From positions 434,001 through 498,000 of the forward strand of contig JAPFFF010000024.1 in NCBI GenBank assembly GCA_039105265.1: a stretch of DNA of 64,000 bases, in the 5' to 3' direction. This stretch comes from Tritrichomonas musculus. Its lineage: Eukaryota; Parabasalia; Tritrichomonadida; Tritrichomonadidae. Position numbers and translations under genes: made by a program. Shown piece after piece: positions 52,479 through 61,101 of the stretch (its first letter is position 1; every line of letters starts with the position of its first letter). The notes below the pieces were generated by a model. The model worked only from the letters and a program-made list of their open reading frames with translations, ran no database searches and was not told the DNA's origin.

Positions 52479-52971
52479 TGAATACATCAACATTAATAAG
52501 TTATTTGAAAAACTTCCTGAATCAGAACTTAAAGCTGTTCAAGTATATTTTGATGACTTCATAACTGATAAATTCTATAAATATAAAATGAACATAAAAA
52601 TTTTATGTCTTTCATTAGTTTATAAAAATAACACCCAAAAATTTATGACATATAAAGAATTTAGAGAGTTATTCCCTCATTGTGAATGGTTAACTATTCC
52701 TAAACGTTCATGGGCTCTGCCCGGGGTGCGAAGCACCTTTGGTGCTCTAACATCAGGATCAAAAATACGATTAATGAAAGCTTATATTAAAGCTGATAGA
52801 ATAAATTATAAAACATCATTTTATCATGAATGTGTAGTAAAAGAATGTGAAAATCAAAATAAACTTAATGAATTCATTAAAAATAGGTCTGATGCTAAAG
52901 TTGAAGTAATCAACGAATTAGCTAGTAAATGTAACATAAACGAAGATGAAATAGACCCAGACGCATTCTAA
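52474..52971 (+). CDS. Hypothetical 165-residue protein with in-frame hairpin insert
   Basis: A helical protein of unknown family (ELKAVQVYFDDFITDKFYKY, then FRELFPHCEWLTIPKRS). At residues about 83-94 the AT-rich gene is interrupted by a GC-rich double hairpin (52725-52745) that reads in frame as PGVRSTFGALTSG. This looks like a palindromic insertion that kept the frame. The rest of the protein resumes its normal composition. An acidic C-terminus ends the protein (NEDEIDPDAF). It lies upstream of the larger element gene at 53042. Confidence 0.6.
   Translation: MSEYININKLFEKLPESELKAVQVYFDDFITDKFYKYKMNIKILCLSLVYKNNTQKFMTYKEFRELFPHCEWLTIPKRSWALPGVRSTFGALTSGSKIRLMKAYIKADRINYKTSFYHECVVKECENQNKLNEFIKNRSDAKVEVINELASKCNINEDEIDPDAF
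52725..52745. repeat. Double hairpin with GAA and TTT loops, inside a CDS
   Basis: GGTGC, loop GAA, GCACC, then loop TTT and GGTGC again. The middle arm can pair with either side. The first hairpin contains the GCGAAGC mini-hairpin core. Confidence 0.95.
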
Positions 52972-53041
52972 AAGAATTCTGCAGCCAAAAGCTACATGTT
53001 TTAATAAAGTAAATGTGAAAATTTATTTTTATATAAAGAAT

Positions 53042-54490
53042 ATGTTAAAATTAAATAGAGAAAATTTTAAAGGTATTAAACTTGATAAACTTAATAAATA
53101 TATAAAATTAATTAATGAAAAACTTAAGGTCTACGTCCAAGGGGCAAAGCACCACGTTACCATTCATGAGTCGCCTTCATGGCAAGGTTCAGTTTCAAAT
53201 TTAATGAAATTTTTAAATGATAACAAATATGCACAACATGAAGGTTTGAGAATAAATGATAAATCAATTTCAAATTTTATTTCTAGATTAACTAGAAAAA
53301 TAACACCAAAAACTTTTAATGAACAAAATATAGATAATAATTTAAATTTTTTCCCATTATTAAATATGAGTAGACGTACGAAAGTAACTCGTGTAGCACA
53401 ACCTGGTGATTTGAATACATGGCAAACACAATACCCAGCTATGTATGAATTAGGAGATGTTGTTCTTAACAAAAAGAAGGACTTTCATTTAGTTCGTAAT
53501 GCTGTAAATTTAAAAGGTGCTCAAGAATGAGCAGCCAAACATAAATACCCAGTACCTCAATCTGATGTTGACATCAATAATGATAACATACCTGATACAG
53601 TTGTTTACGACAATTATGGAAAACCTGTTATGGTTAACGGTTGGACATTACAGAAATCCCAGTATCCATTACGTAAACAATTCCTTGATGAAAATCCTAC
53701 CAAAGATAAAAGACATGCTGCTGGAGGATTTAGTGGTTTCAGTCACGAATTCAAAGGAAGACATGATCAAAATGGCAATTATGTTTATACTAACTTTGTT
53801 AATGCATGGAATGCTGCTGGTTATAAATTATCAGGATCTGCATATCATATATTTGGTAGACTTGTAACCGATTATGTCAAACAATATGTTAGAACATTAT
53901 TAAGTGACACACCCGTAGCTCAAGATGAAAAATTATTTAAGGCTATTAATAGTTGTGTTCCTTATACAACCATTATTGCTTGTCATTGGGTTCAATTGTT
54001 ATCTATATTATGGAATCATCCAGTTCCAGAAATTGTTGGTGAAGTTAATAAGATTAGACAAAAAACAAATGATCCATTTGAACGTTATAAGAAGTTTAAG
54101 TCAAAGATGTCAACAAAGAAATACGAAAATGGATTTATTCAATGGGTTAAACAAAATTATAGTATAAATTTGAATCCTAGTGATGTTGCTGTTGAATTAA
54201 GTAAATTTGGTATCAATAAAGACTCATTGGTAACTCTTGCGACTAATACATTCAGGCAAAACCGAACACAAGATGGTAAAATATCTGCTGATGTTGTTAA
54301 TCAAATTAAGCGTCAAATCAGTGCTGCTGCCTCTTCTGCCAAAGATGAATTAATCAGTGCTTGCTTTGCTGAAGGTTCACGTCCTGTTGTCCCAACTAAC
54401 TTTTCATCAACTGCACCAGTAAATCATCCTGACTATGGTACTAATCAAGCGTACCCAACACTTCCTGAAGACGAAAATGATGAATTTTAG
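53042..54490 (+). CDS. Virus-like element protein with in-frame TGA (possible minor capsid)
   Basis: A 483-codon frame from ATG 53042 interrupted only by TGA at 53528-53530. The reading frame continues directly after it: before it LVRNAVNLKGAQE, after it AAKHKYPVPQSDVDINNDN. The DVDINNDNIPD block is a calcium-loop-like motif, followed by DNYGKPVMVNGWTLQKSQYP. A similar combination is what I recall from structural proteins of Polinton-like elements, so a minor-capsid or penton-like role is possible but unproven. The second half is helical with a hydrophobic patch near IACHWVQLLSIL, and the C-terminus is Pro- and acid-rich. The TGA may be a nonsense mutation of TGG, a read-through site or a sequencing error. 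Another GC-rich hairpin lies at about 53132-53156. Confidence 0.6.
53132..53156. repeat. Imperfect GC hairpin with AAA loop, inside a CDS
   Basis: ACGT at both ends encloses GGGGC, loop AAA, GCACC. It is less perfect than the others but keeps the three-base loop and the GC-rich core. Confidence 0.5.
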
Positions 54491-54542
54491 ACATAAATGA
54501 CAGACTTGATTGAGTCATAAATTTATTTTTATCAAGTCATAA

Positions 54543-55382
54543 ATGAATAATGCAAATTTAGGATTAACAGTTCACACACAAGTTACAAAAGCTTTGAATT
54601 CAAACAAAAGCACTGATAATCTCATTAAAGAAATACATCCTGATATTAAAGTCCGTTATAATTCAGTAAATGTAATAGTTGGTAAACAATGTTTAGGTAA
54701 AACTGTTGTTGCACTCGAGGAAATTATTAAAATTTCACTATTAAATACTGAATCCCAAAGCTCAGTCTTTCATTTATTGGTGTATGTAACTAAAAACGGT
54801 GATGAGAATGACCAATCTTTTCAATCATTGAAACATTTAATCAAAATTCCTCATGTTACCATTAGTGAAAAAGATTCAGTTGAATTCATAAATACTCTCA
54901 TTGCTGCTAAAAATTTATACTATCTCATTCGGCGAGAACACATTGAAGACAAAATCATAGATGAACAACGTGATGACTTATTCACAACTCTTAACATTAA
55001 AGATTTCAGTAAACCTTTCCTTCATACATTAGTCCTTTTTGACGATATTAGTAACAGTAAATTATTTTCATCAGAAGAATCATTCTTTAGTCAACAATTA
55101 CGTCGATGTAGACATACCAACATTACCTACTTCTTACTAATTCAAGGCTGGAAAGGTCTCAAACCTCATATCAAGAATGAAATCACAACTTTATTCGTAT
55201 TCCCTTGCTTCAATAAACAGCAATTACGTTATATTTACTCACAATCTGCATCTAATCTTAACTTTGATGACTTTTATGAAATGTATCGACAAATGGCTCA
55301 ATATAAGAAAAATAATCCTGACAAACATCCTTACTTATATGTTAATTGTACTGATGGTGGTGATACTTACATTGAAATATAA
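54543..55382 (+). CDS. DNA-packaging ATPase, A32/FtsK-HerA type
   Basis: A 279-residue ATPase. Walker A is VGKQCLGKTVV at residues about 42-52, Walker B is HTLVLFDDI near 160-168, and the downstream block QQLRRCRHTNITYFLLIQ carries the arginine and sensor glutamine typical of viral A32-like packaging ATPases. Such enzymes pump the genome into preformed capsids and are a hallmark of double-jelly-roll viruses, virophages and Polintons. The length fits that group. It sits between the possible minor capsid gene and the probable major capsid gene. The start is at CATAAATG after an AT-rich stretch. The function is well supported by motifs; the exact lineage is not determined. Confidence 0.85.
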   Translation: MNNANLGLTVHTQVTKALNSNKSTDNLIKEIHPDIKVRYNSVNVIVGKQCLGKTVVALEEIIKISLLNTESQSSVFHLLVYVTKNGDENDQSFQSLKHLIKIPHVTISEKDSVEFINTLIAAKNLYYLIRREHIEDKIIDEQRDDLFTTLNIKDFSKPFLHTLVLFDDISNSKLFSSEESFFSQQLRRCRHTNITYFLLIQGWKGLKPHIKNEITTLFVFPCFNKQQLRYIYSQSASNLNFDDFYEMYRQMAQYKKNNPDKHPYLYVNCTDGGDTYIEI

Positions 55383-55386
55383 ATTA

Positions 55387-55728
55387 TTACATCATATTTT
55401 TATTCACTAATTCTATCAGTTGGTTTAATTTATTCTTGAGTTCACAATATGCTTCTTTTAATGTTTTCACTTCTGAGTATAATGCTTCAATATCACCACT
55501 ATTATCTTTTTGTTCTTCGTCACATTTTTTAACTCTGTCTTTCTTCAACATCAACACACCCTTTATTTTTGTTATTCTATAATCATCAATTTTATACATT
55601 TTGTTTAATTTGTGAGTCGTTAGCTTATCAACTTCATCTTTATTTTTCATGTACCATACATTAAACTCTTCTGGTGAATGAAACTCTTTTAAGTAGTTTT
55701 TAATAGGTTCAATAACTTGTAATTCCAT
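55387..55728 (-). CDS. Small basic protein, diverged FTKRNG-type domain plus coiled coil
   Basis: A 113-residue protein convergent with the ATPase gene and 4 bases from its stop. Residues 1-62 contain KLTTHKLNKMYKIDDYRITK then IKGVLMLKK. The spacing matches the domain in the proteins at 5228, 9244 and 15635 (LN, then h-x-T-K, then G-x-L-x-L). Residues 75-113 form a probable coiled coil (DIEALYSEVKTLKEAYCELK). It may be a DNA-binding or scaffold protein of the virus-like element. The homology is remote and should be confirmed with profiles. Confidence 0.6.
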   Translation of the reverse strand: MELQVIEPIKNYLKEFHSPEEFNVWYMKNKDEVDKLTTHKLNKMYKIDDYRITKIKGVLMLKKDRVKKCDEEQKDNSGDIEALYSEVKTLKEAYCELKNKLNQLIELVNKNMM

Positions 55729-55813
55729 GAATTATGAAATATTTCTGATCAAATATCTTTAATTAAAAACAAAAATAAAAATTTTTAGTTAATATTAAAA
55801 ATTAATTATTAAA

Positions 55814-55954
55814 ATGAATCTATCAAATTTGTTTCTCTGTTGTCTCACAATCATTGAATTCATAAATCTACTCATTCGTGTTGTTAAACTTTCCCCGTCA
55901 TTAAATATAGACCCACCATTAACTGAAGAAATACGGAAACGATTGTACTCATGA
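55814..55954 (+). CDS. Small membrane protein (46 residues)
   Basis: A short frame, MNLSNLFLCCLTIIEFINLL followed by IRVVK and a polar tail, giving one hydrophobic segment of about 20 residues near the N-terminus. It fills a gap between two minus-strand genes, overlaps the stop of the second by 6 bases and has TATTAAAATG at its start. Small transmembrane proteins are common in virus-like elements of this type, but none is identified here. Confidence 0.45.
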   Translation: MNLSNLFLCCLTIIEFINLLIRVVKLSPSLNIDPPLTEEIRKRLYS

Positions 55955-56257
55955 ATTCTTTAACATAGGCTGTGCGAAACGGTCGCTATTGCTCACCAAG
56001 TACCTTGGATCTGCATTTAATTTTGAGACTGTATTCCAGCCAAGGACTTTGTCCGCGGCGCTTTGCACCTTTTCAACTTTTCCTGCAAATTTCCCAACAT
56101 CACTTATTAATTTACCAGCACTTCCGCCAATAACTGGACCTACAATTGGTGCAAGTTTTTGAATTCCCCCAATGATTTTTCTTGCTACTGGTGCAACTTT
56201 TCGTAATATTTTACTCGCTCCTTGAACTAAATTTTTAAACCAACTTCCAAAAGCCAT
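55949..56257 (-). CDS. Small amphipathic virion-like protein
   Basis: A 102-residue protein. The N-terminal 60 residues form amphipathic and glycine-rich helices: FGSWFKNLVQGASKILRKVA, then IIGGIQKLAPIVGPVIGG. Short amphipathic proteins of this kind next to the capsid gene resemble the membrane-active minor virion proteins of adenovirus-like and Polinton-like viruses; this is inference from composition and position. The gene is divergent from the capsid gene with only 69 bases between their starts, so the two may share a bidirectional promoter. A double hairpin (56044-56069) interrupts the coding region in frame near KVEKVQSAADKVLG. Confidence 0.55.
   Translation of the reverse strand: MAFGSWFKNLVQGASKILRKVAPVARKIIGGIQKLAPIVGPVIGGSAGKLISDVGKFAGKVEKVQSAADKVLGWNTVSKLNADPRYLVSNSDRFAQPMLKNS
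56044..56069. repeat. Double hairpin with TTT loops, inside a CDS
   Basis: GGAC, loop TTT, GTCC; then GGCGC, loop TTT, GCACC, two bases further on. The first is perfect; the second has one G-T pair. Confidence 0.9.
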
Positions 56258-56326
56258 TACTTATTTCTTAATCACAAAAAATCACAAATTTAAAATTATA
56301 ATTTCTTTATTTTTTCTTATACATAA

Positions 56327-58042
56327 ATGACATACGCAAACGCTGCAACAAAAGGACTAACTAATGCTGAAGGTGATTTGTATAAATTCTTTCAAGATCA
56401 AGTCGCTAATCTTGTTCAAGTAAATGGAGGAGATCATTATTTTAACTGGAAAACTTTTGAATGTTTTGATTCAAACTGTCCACATCCAGTTGGTACCAAA
56501 TCATATCTACATCTCACAACTGAAAACTTCCCAATTACACAAATGGAGAAATCATTTATTAGCGTCAAACTCAAACTTTATGTCAAACTTGATAAAACAT
56601 TAGCAGGATTCGATAATGATATTAAGAAATTGATTCGTGTCTTCGTTGGTCTCAAAAATTCTGCTGAATTCTTTAGTAAACTTGATTCCATCTGCAATAA
56701 TATCATGTGTAAAAACACACAAAGTGAAGCTATTCGTGAACAATTTGCTTATAATTGTCTTAAACCACGTTCTGAAAAATCTACTGCCAAATACAGTCAT
56801 TCAACATGGAAAAATGTTTCATCATTTTCTGAATCAGTTTGTGGTATTTATATTCCACTTTCTGAATTAGCTGACGGTCGTGAGCATTCATACACTATGG
56901 AATTAGTCATTCCTTACACTGACTTACTCAAATATCAAGCATTCATGTTATACCCTAATGCAATATGTGGTGAATTAAAAGAATTGGTTGAAACTTCTAC
57001 TGACGCTTTTGTTTGGGCACCAATTTCACCATCTGTAGTTAAAGATGCCTTGGAAACATGGAACGGTGATGTTATGTCCGTCAAGTTACCAGACTATTAT
57101 GGAATCACAAATAAATTCACTCAATGTGGTAATGCTGCTCGAATCATCTCTTCAATCACTAAATCAACTTCAAGTGATGACACAGAATCACTTAGTCTTA
57201 AAGAAAAAAGAAAATTAATGGTTCAAGATGATGGAACATATTCATATGGCATTTCAAGTGTTACTCTTTCTATCACAAATTGTATTGTTGAACAAATGAG
57301 AACCACTATTGGTGGATTTGGTGTTAAACCACATGTAATGGAACAATTACGACAACTTCTTCAAAAACCAATTATTATTCCATCACAATCACTTGATCGT
57401 AGACATTTTCCTAACGCTGCTGGTCCAAATGGTATTGATACAACTACTGATATAGCTCTTAATTCAGTAACAAATATCACTGTTGTATTTCCTAAACATT
57501 CAAATGATGCAACATGTTTCGATAATATCATGTATGAAAATGTTCAATTATTTGTTAATAAACACGCCATTCCTGACACTGAACTACAAACAATTGGGTC
57601 ACGTTTCTATCAACTTCAACTTGTCGCTAATGAACTTGATGGATCTTTAGAAGCAACTGAAGAATTCGAGAATTCATTTACTGATCCACTTAATGATATG
57701 ACTGAAGGAAGTTTAGATTATGGTAAACGTAGATCTAATTGCAGAAGTGATGGAACAAGCTTTGGAATCAATTTTCAACTTGAACGATCAAACGCTGGAT
57801 ATACATTTGATGGTGTCGATTTTGGAAACAATAATGTTCCTGTTACATTTAGAGGAAAACCTATGTTCAAAGGTGTTAACGACACATATTACAACTTTCT
57901 TGTTAACGATGATGGTACTGTTGATTCTACCCAACATCCACCACCAGCAGAACTTTGGATTTGTCAGGATACATTCTTTACAATAGATGCCAATAATGGT
58001 CTCGTTTATCATGGAACAAATATTCCTGATCACTTATTTTAA
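56327..58042 (+). CDS. Probable major capsid protein of the virus-like element
   Basis: A 571-residue protein, strand-rich throughout with few long helices, fitting a double jelly-roll capsid protein in length (550-650 residues in Polintons and polinton-like viruses). No single signature motif proves it. The case rests on length, composition, position beside a packaging ATPase and an amphipathic minor protein, and the start context TACATAAATG shared with other genes of the set. N-terminal blocks include DGGDHYFNWKTFE-like turns, and the C-terminal block VPVTFRGKPMFKG is a candidate tower or strand segment. In the virion it would form the outer shell. Confidence 0.55.
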   Translation: MTYANAATKGLTNAEGDLYKFFQDQVANLVQVNGGDHYFNWKTFECFDSNCPHPVGTKSYLHLTTENFPITQMEKSFISVKLKLYVKLDKTLAGFDNDIKKLIRVFVGLKNSAEFFSKLDSICNNIMCKNTQSEAIREQFAYNCLKPRSEKSTAKYSHSTWKNVSSFSESVCGIYIPLSELADGREHSYTMELVIPYTDLLKYQAFMLYPNAICGELKELVETSTDAFVWAPISPSVVKDALETWNGDVMSVKLPDYYGITNKFTQCGNAARIISSITKSTSSDDTESLSLKEKRKLMVQDDGTYSYGISSVTLSITNCIVEQMRTTIGGFGVKPHVMEQLRQLLQKPIIIPSQSLDRRHFPNAAGPNGIDTTTDIALNSVTNITVVFPKHSNDATCFDNIMYENVQLFVNKHAIPDTELQTIGSRFYQLQLVANELDGSLEATEEFENSFTDPLNDMTEGSLDYGKRRSNCRSDGTSFGINFQLERSNAGYTFDGVDFGNNNVPVTFRGKPMFKGVNDTYYNFLVNDDGTVDSTQHPPPAELWICQDTFFTIDANNGLVYHGTNIPDHLF

Positions 58043-58098
58043 AGCTCTTACATTATTTTTGTCGTTTATGTTGAAAATTAATGAAAAATTTATTTTTT

Positions 58099-58168
58099 CG
58101 TAAGGTAGTCCGGTAGTCCAGGTAACCCGGGTTACTATACTTATAGATTTTTTAAGGGGCACAAGGCA
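58099..58168 (+). repeat. Inverted repeat bounding the primase-helicase cassette, left
   Basis: 70 bp, with GTAACCCGGGTTAC (a 14-base palindrome) and ACTTATAGATTTTTTAAGGG. The reverse complement is at 60578-60648 with a single one-base difference. It lies in the gap between the capsid stop and the primase start. Confidence 0.95.
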
Positions 58169-58258
58169 ATTGGGCACAAATTTTAAACAAAAATCCAAAA
58201 ATAAAACTAAGCTAGTTTTAAAAAAAAATTTAATTTTTTATTTTCTAATAAAAGGGCA

Positions 58259-60502
58259 ATGAGAAGCAACGAACAATTTGTTGAACAATTAGCTGAATCA
58301 TTAGTTGAATCAGAAAACAAAACACTTAATGAACGTATTGGTTCAAATACAGTTGATTTGACCAATTATGAAAAACACGATGGCGGAAGAGGTACAAGAA
58401 TAACTGGCAGAGCTTTATTAGGTAATAAAATTAAAAATTTATCTATCATTGATGTAGATATTAACAAAGGATATGATGATGAAAAGAAAGAAATGGTAAG
58501 GAAGAATGTGTTAAATGTTTTATCATATGATGATGTAATCGTTAAAACTGCATCAGGAGGTTTACACATTTACGTTAACACTGATTTATTCTTCCCTACA
58601 TCAAATAGAATGATTAAATGTTATTCATGCGAAGATTTTGATATTGATTTAATGAATTGTAAAGATGAATTTAAACGTTCATTAGTTGTGATGGCTGATT
58701 CTAAAGTACGTAAAAATCATAAATCCCCAATATCGACTTATTCATTCATTAGAGGAAGTTATGATTCAGTACTGAAACGTTCAGTTAATGATGTATTGAA
58801 AGATTTAGATATTAAATTAACGATTGAACAAAATGAAGAAATTACACAGATAATTAAAGAGAATGTTGATGAAGTAATAACAGATGAATTAGCGCAAGCA
58901 ATTATTGAAGGATTCGATAACATTGAAATTCATAATGATGGTGGAAATATGAAATTAGATAAAGAAGTTACTTTATATACGTTATTCCAAGGCATTAATT
59001 CATTACCTCAAAAATTCATAGAACAAGCTTACGAAATCGTTTATGAATGCTGTAATTTAACGGGAAATGCAAAAAGTAATTTTGAGAACGCTAAAGCAAG
59101 ATATGCTCATTTGTCAACAAATCCATTTGTGCTGGTAAAGATATTAAAACTATACAATCAGCCGTATTTTGATGAAGTTATAAAACCATTACTGAAAAAA
59201 CAAGAACAAAAAATTCATAAAATCAATTTACGTGATGATTTTACTTTAACAAACATGCTTCAAAAAGCTAACAAAAATAAATATCAAAATCCATTTGTAG
59301 TCATTGAGGATTTATCTAAAATTATACGTAAAATAGATGGTGAAACAATAATGTACGTTAAAAAGATATATGACATTCATGCAAAAAGACATACATTAAC
59401 ATTCGTTAATCAAACAAATATGAAGGAAATGTTGAAAAGTGTTAAATTATGGAAAGAAGACAAAAAAATAATTACTGCATGGGATATTTTAGAATATAAT
59501 TCATCATTGTTCATGATTAAAGGCGTTAAATTTAACACTGATGATAAAGACGTGTTATCAATATTTCAAGGTTATAAATACAACATTCTTGATAACATTA
59601 ATTACAATGTTATTAATTCGTTCTTGAATTTAATTAAGGAAGTCATTTGTAACAATGAAGAAGAATTATACAATTATGTTATTGGTTGGATTTCATTAAT
59701 GATTCAAAACCCTGGAGTCAAAAACGAAACAGCATTAATTTTGAAAGGCTTACAAGGCATTGGCAAGAATACATTTACAGACGTTATTAGTGAGTTATTG
59801 GTTGGTTATTCATGCAAAAACGTTACTGATATATCAGAATTGACAGGTAATTTTAACTCAATTGTTGAAAACAAAATGTTAATTGTATTAAATGAAGTAA
59901 AGAATTGTGGTGATGATAGAATGGCAAACTTTAACGCTTTGAAATCAATAATTACTGATGATACTATAAGAATTAATGAAAAGAATCAACCACGAAGAAC
60001 TGCTGAAAACGTTGCTAACTTCATTTTCGTTACCAATAACGCTTATCCAGTAAAAATAGAAATTGGTGATAGAAGATATGTAGTTCTTCAATGCAACGGT
60101 AAATATAAAGGTAATGATTCATATTTTAAACAAATTCATGATTCATTTAATAAAGACTTTTATGATAATCTATTTACATTCTTCATGTCTTATGATTTAT
60201 CAAACTTTAACGTTCGAAAGATTCCGATGACTGAAGCAAAACAAGATTTAATTGAAGCGTCTAAATCTCCTATTGATGTATGGATAAACGACCATTATGA
60301 TGATTTAGTTAAAGGCATGAGCTGTTCAGATGCGTTGACGTGTAAGCCTTCAGATATGAAAGACAAAAACTTTCAATTAATGATTAAAGATAAATGTGAG
60401 AGAAAGAAGAAAGGACCAAAAGGAGCTCAGAAATGGTGTTATATTCTGAAAGATGAGTGTAAAGGTTTATATCATCAAACTGAGTTTATTGATGACGACT
60501 AG
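58259..60502 (+). CDS. AEP primase fused to SF3 (D5-type) helicase
   Basis: A 747-residue replication protein. The N-terminal archaeo-eukaryotic primase part shows a D-x-D motif (IIDVDINKG, D65 and D67) and the ASGGLHIYV histidine motif (H103). A D5-like linker follows. The C-terminal SF3 helicase has Walker A GLQGIGKN at residues 497-504, Walker B MLIVLNEVKN near 543, and motif C ANFIFVTNN near 585, preceded by INEKNQPRR. Such proteins prime and unwind DNA for genome replication in virophages, polinton-like viruses and large DNA viruses. Here it would stand in for the protein-primed PolB of classical Polintons. The gene sits alone between inverted repeats, with an 85-base 5' leader after the left repeat. 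Confidence 0.9.
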   Translation: MRSNEQFVEQLAESLVESENKTLNERIGSNTVDLTNYEKHDGGRGTRITGRALLGNKIKNLSIIDVDINKGYDDEKKEMVRKNVLNVLSYDDVIVKTASGGLHIYVNTDLFFPTSNRMIKCYSCEDFDIDLMNCKDEFKRSLVVMADSKVRKNHKSPISTYSFIRGSYDSVLKRSVNDVLKDLDIKLTIEQNEEITQIIKENVDEVITDELAQAIIEGFDNIEIHNDGGNMKLDKEVTLYTLFQGINSLPQKFIEQAYEIVYECCNLTGNAKSNFENAKARYAHLSTNPFVLVKILKLYNQPYFDEVIKPLLKKQEQKIHKINLRDDFTLTNMLQKANKNKYQNPFVVIEDLSKIIRKIDGETIMYVKKIYDIHAKRHTLTFVNQTNMKEMLKSVKLWKEDKKIITAWDILEYNSSLFMIKGVKFNTDDKDVLSIFQGYKYNILDNINYNVINSFLNLIKEVICNNEEELYNYVIGWISLMIQNPGVKNETALILKGLQGIGKNTFTDVISELLVGYSCKNVTDISELTGNFNSIVENKMLIVLNEVKNCGDDRMANFNALKSIITDDTIRINEKNQPRRTAENVANFIFVTNNAYPVKIEIGDRRYVVLQCNGKYKGNDSYFKQIHDSFNKDFYDNLFTFFMSYDLSNFNVRKIPMTEAKQDLIEASKSPIDVWINDHYDDLVKGMSCSDALTCKPSDMKDKNFQLMIKDKCERKKKGPKGAQKWCYILKDECKGLYHQTEFIDDD

Positions 60503-60577
60503 AAATTTAGTGAAGATGAGTAAATTTGAACTTTATTTTTGTTTTTCAATGTATTTTGGTATAAATCTGTGCCTTTT

Positions 60578-60648
60578 TGCCTTGTGCCCCTTAAAAAATC
60601 TATAAGTATAGTAACCCGGGTTACCTGGACTACCTGGACTACCTTACG
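60578..60648 (-). repeat. Inverted repeat bounding the primase-helicase cassette, right
   Basis: 71 bp; exact complement of 58099-58168 except one inserted base in the GGTAGTCC duplication. It ends in CCTTACG. Confidence 0.95.
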
Positions 60649-60700
60649 GAAAGCAAAAATATTAATGTTTTCAGTCATTTTTTAATCATTCATTTTTACT

Positions 60701-61060
60701 TCAAAACTCTAACATTAGCTCTAATACAAACTGTTGAACATTAATAAGATTACCATTTAAGTCAGTAAACCATATCTTGAATGTATCTTTAGGTTTCGTC
60801 ACTTCATACTTTTTGTATTTAGTTAATATAGTGTTGGTAAAGCACACAAACGAATCTAAATAATTATCTCTTTCTATGAATGAACAATGTAACATAATAT
60901 CGCCTACAATAGAATCACTAAATAAGCATCTACAATGAATAACATGAATAAACTTAGGGTTCCGACTTATTATGAATTGATGAGGAAATTTTCTTTCATA
61001 ATATTTTGTTGGGCTCAATCCTGCACCTTGTACATAATAATAAGTTTTTACAACAGACAT
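60701..61060 (-). CDS. Hypothetical 119-residue protein of the virus-like element
   Basis: I start at MSVVKTYYYVQG (61060), which has TTATAAAATG just upstream, rather than at the longer frame from 61162 that overlaps the fibre gene. Sequence blocks are YERKFPHQFIISRN, HVIHCRCLFSDSIVGDIMLH and KDTFKIWFTDLNGN. Strand-rich and cysteine-containing, it has no recognised family. It diverges from the fibre-like gene with 41 AT-rich bases between the starts. Confidence 0.6.
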   Translation of the reverse strand: MSVVKTYYYVQGAGLSPTKYYERKFPHQFIISRNPKFIHVIHCRCLFSDSIVGDIMLHCSFIERDNYLDSFVCFTNTILTKYKKYEVTKPKDTFKIWFTDLNGNLINVQQFVLELMLEF

Positions 61061-61101
61061 TTTATAATTATTATAAAAATTATTTTTACCTGATTTAAAA
61101 G

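Noticed and set aside
53015-53041. Longer start for the 53-kb gene
   Set aside because: It would need GTG; the ATG at 53042 follows a TATATAAAG context.
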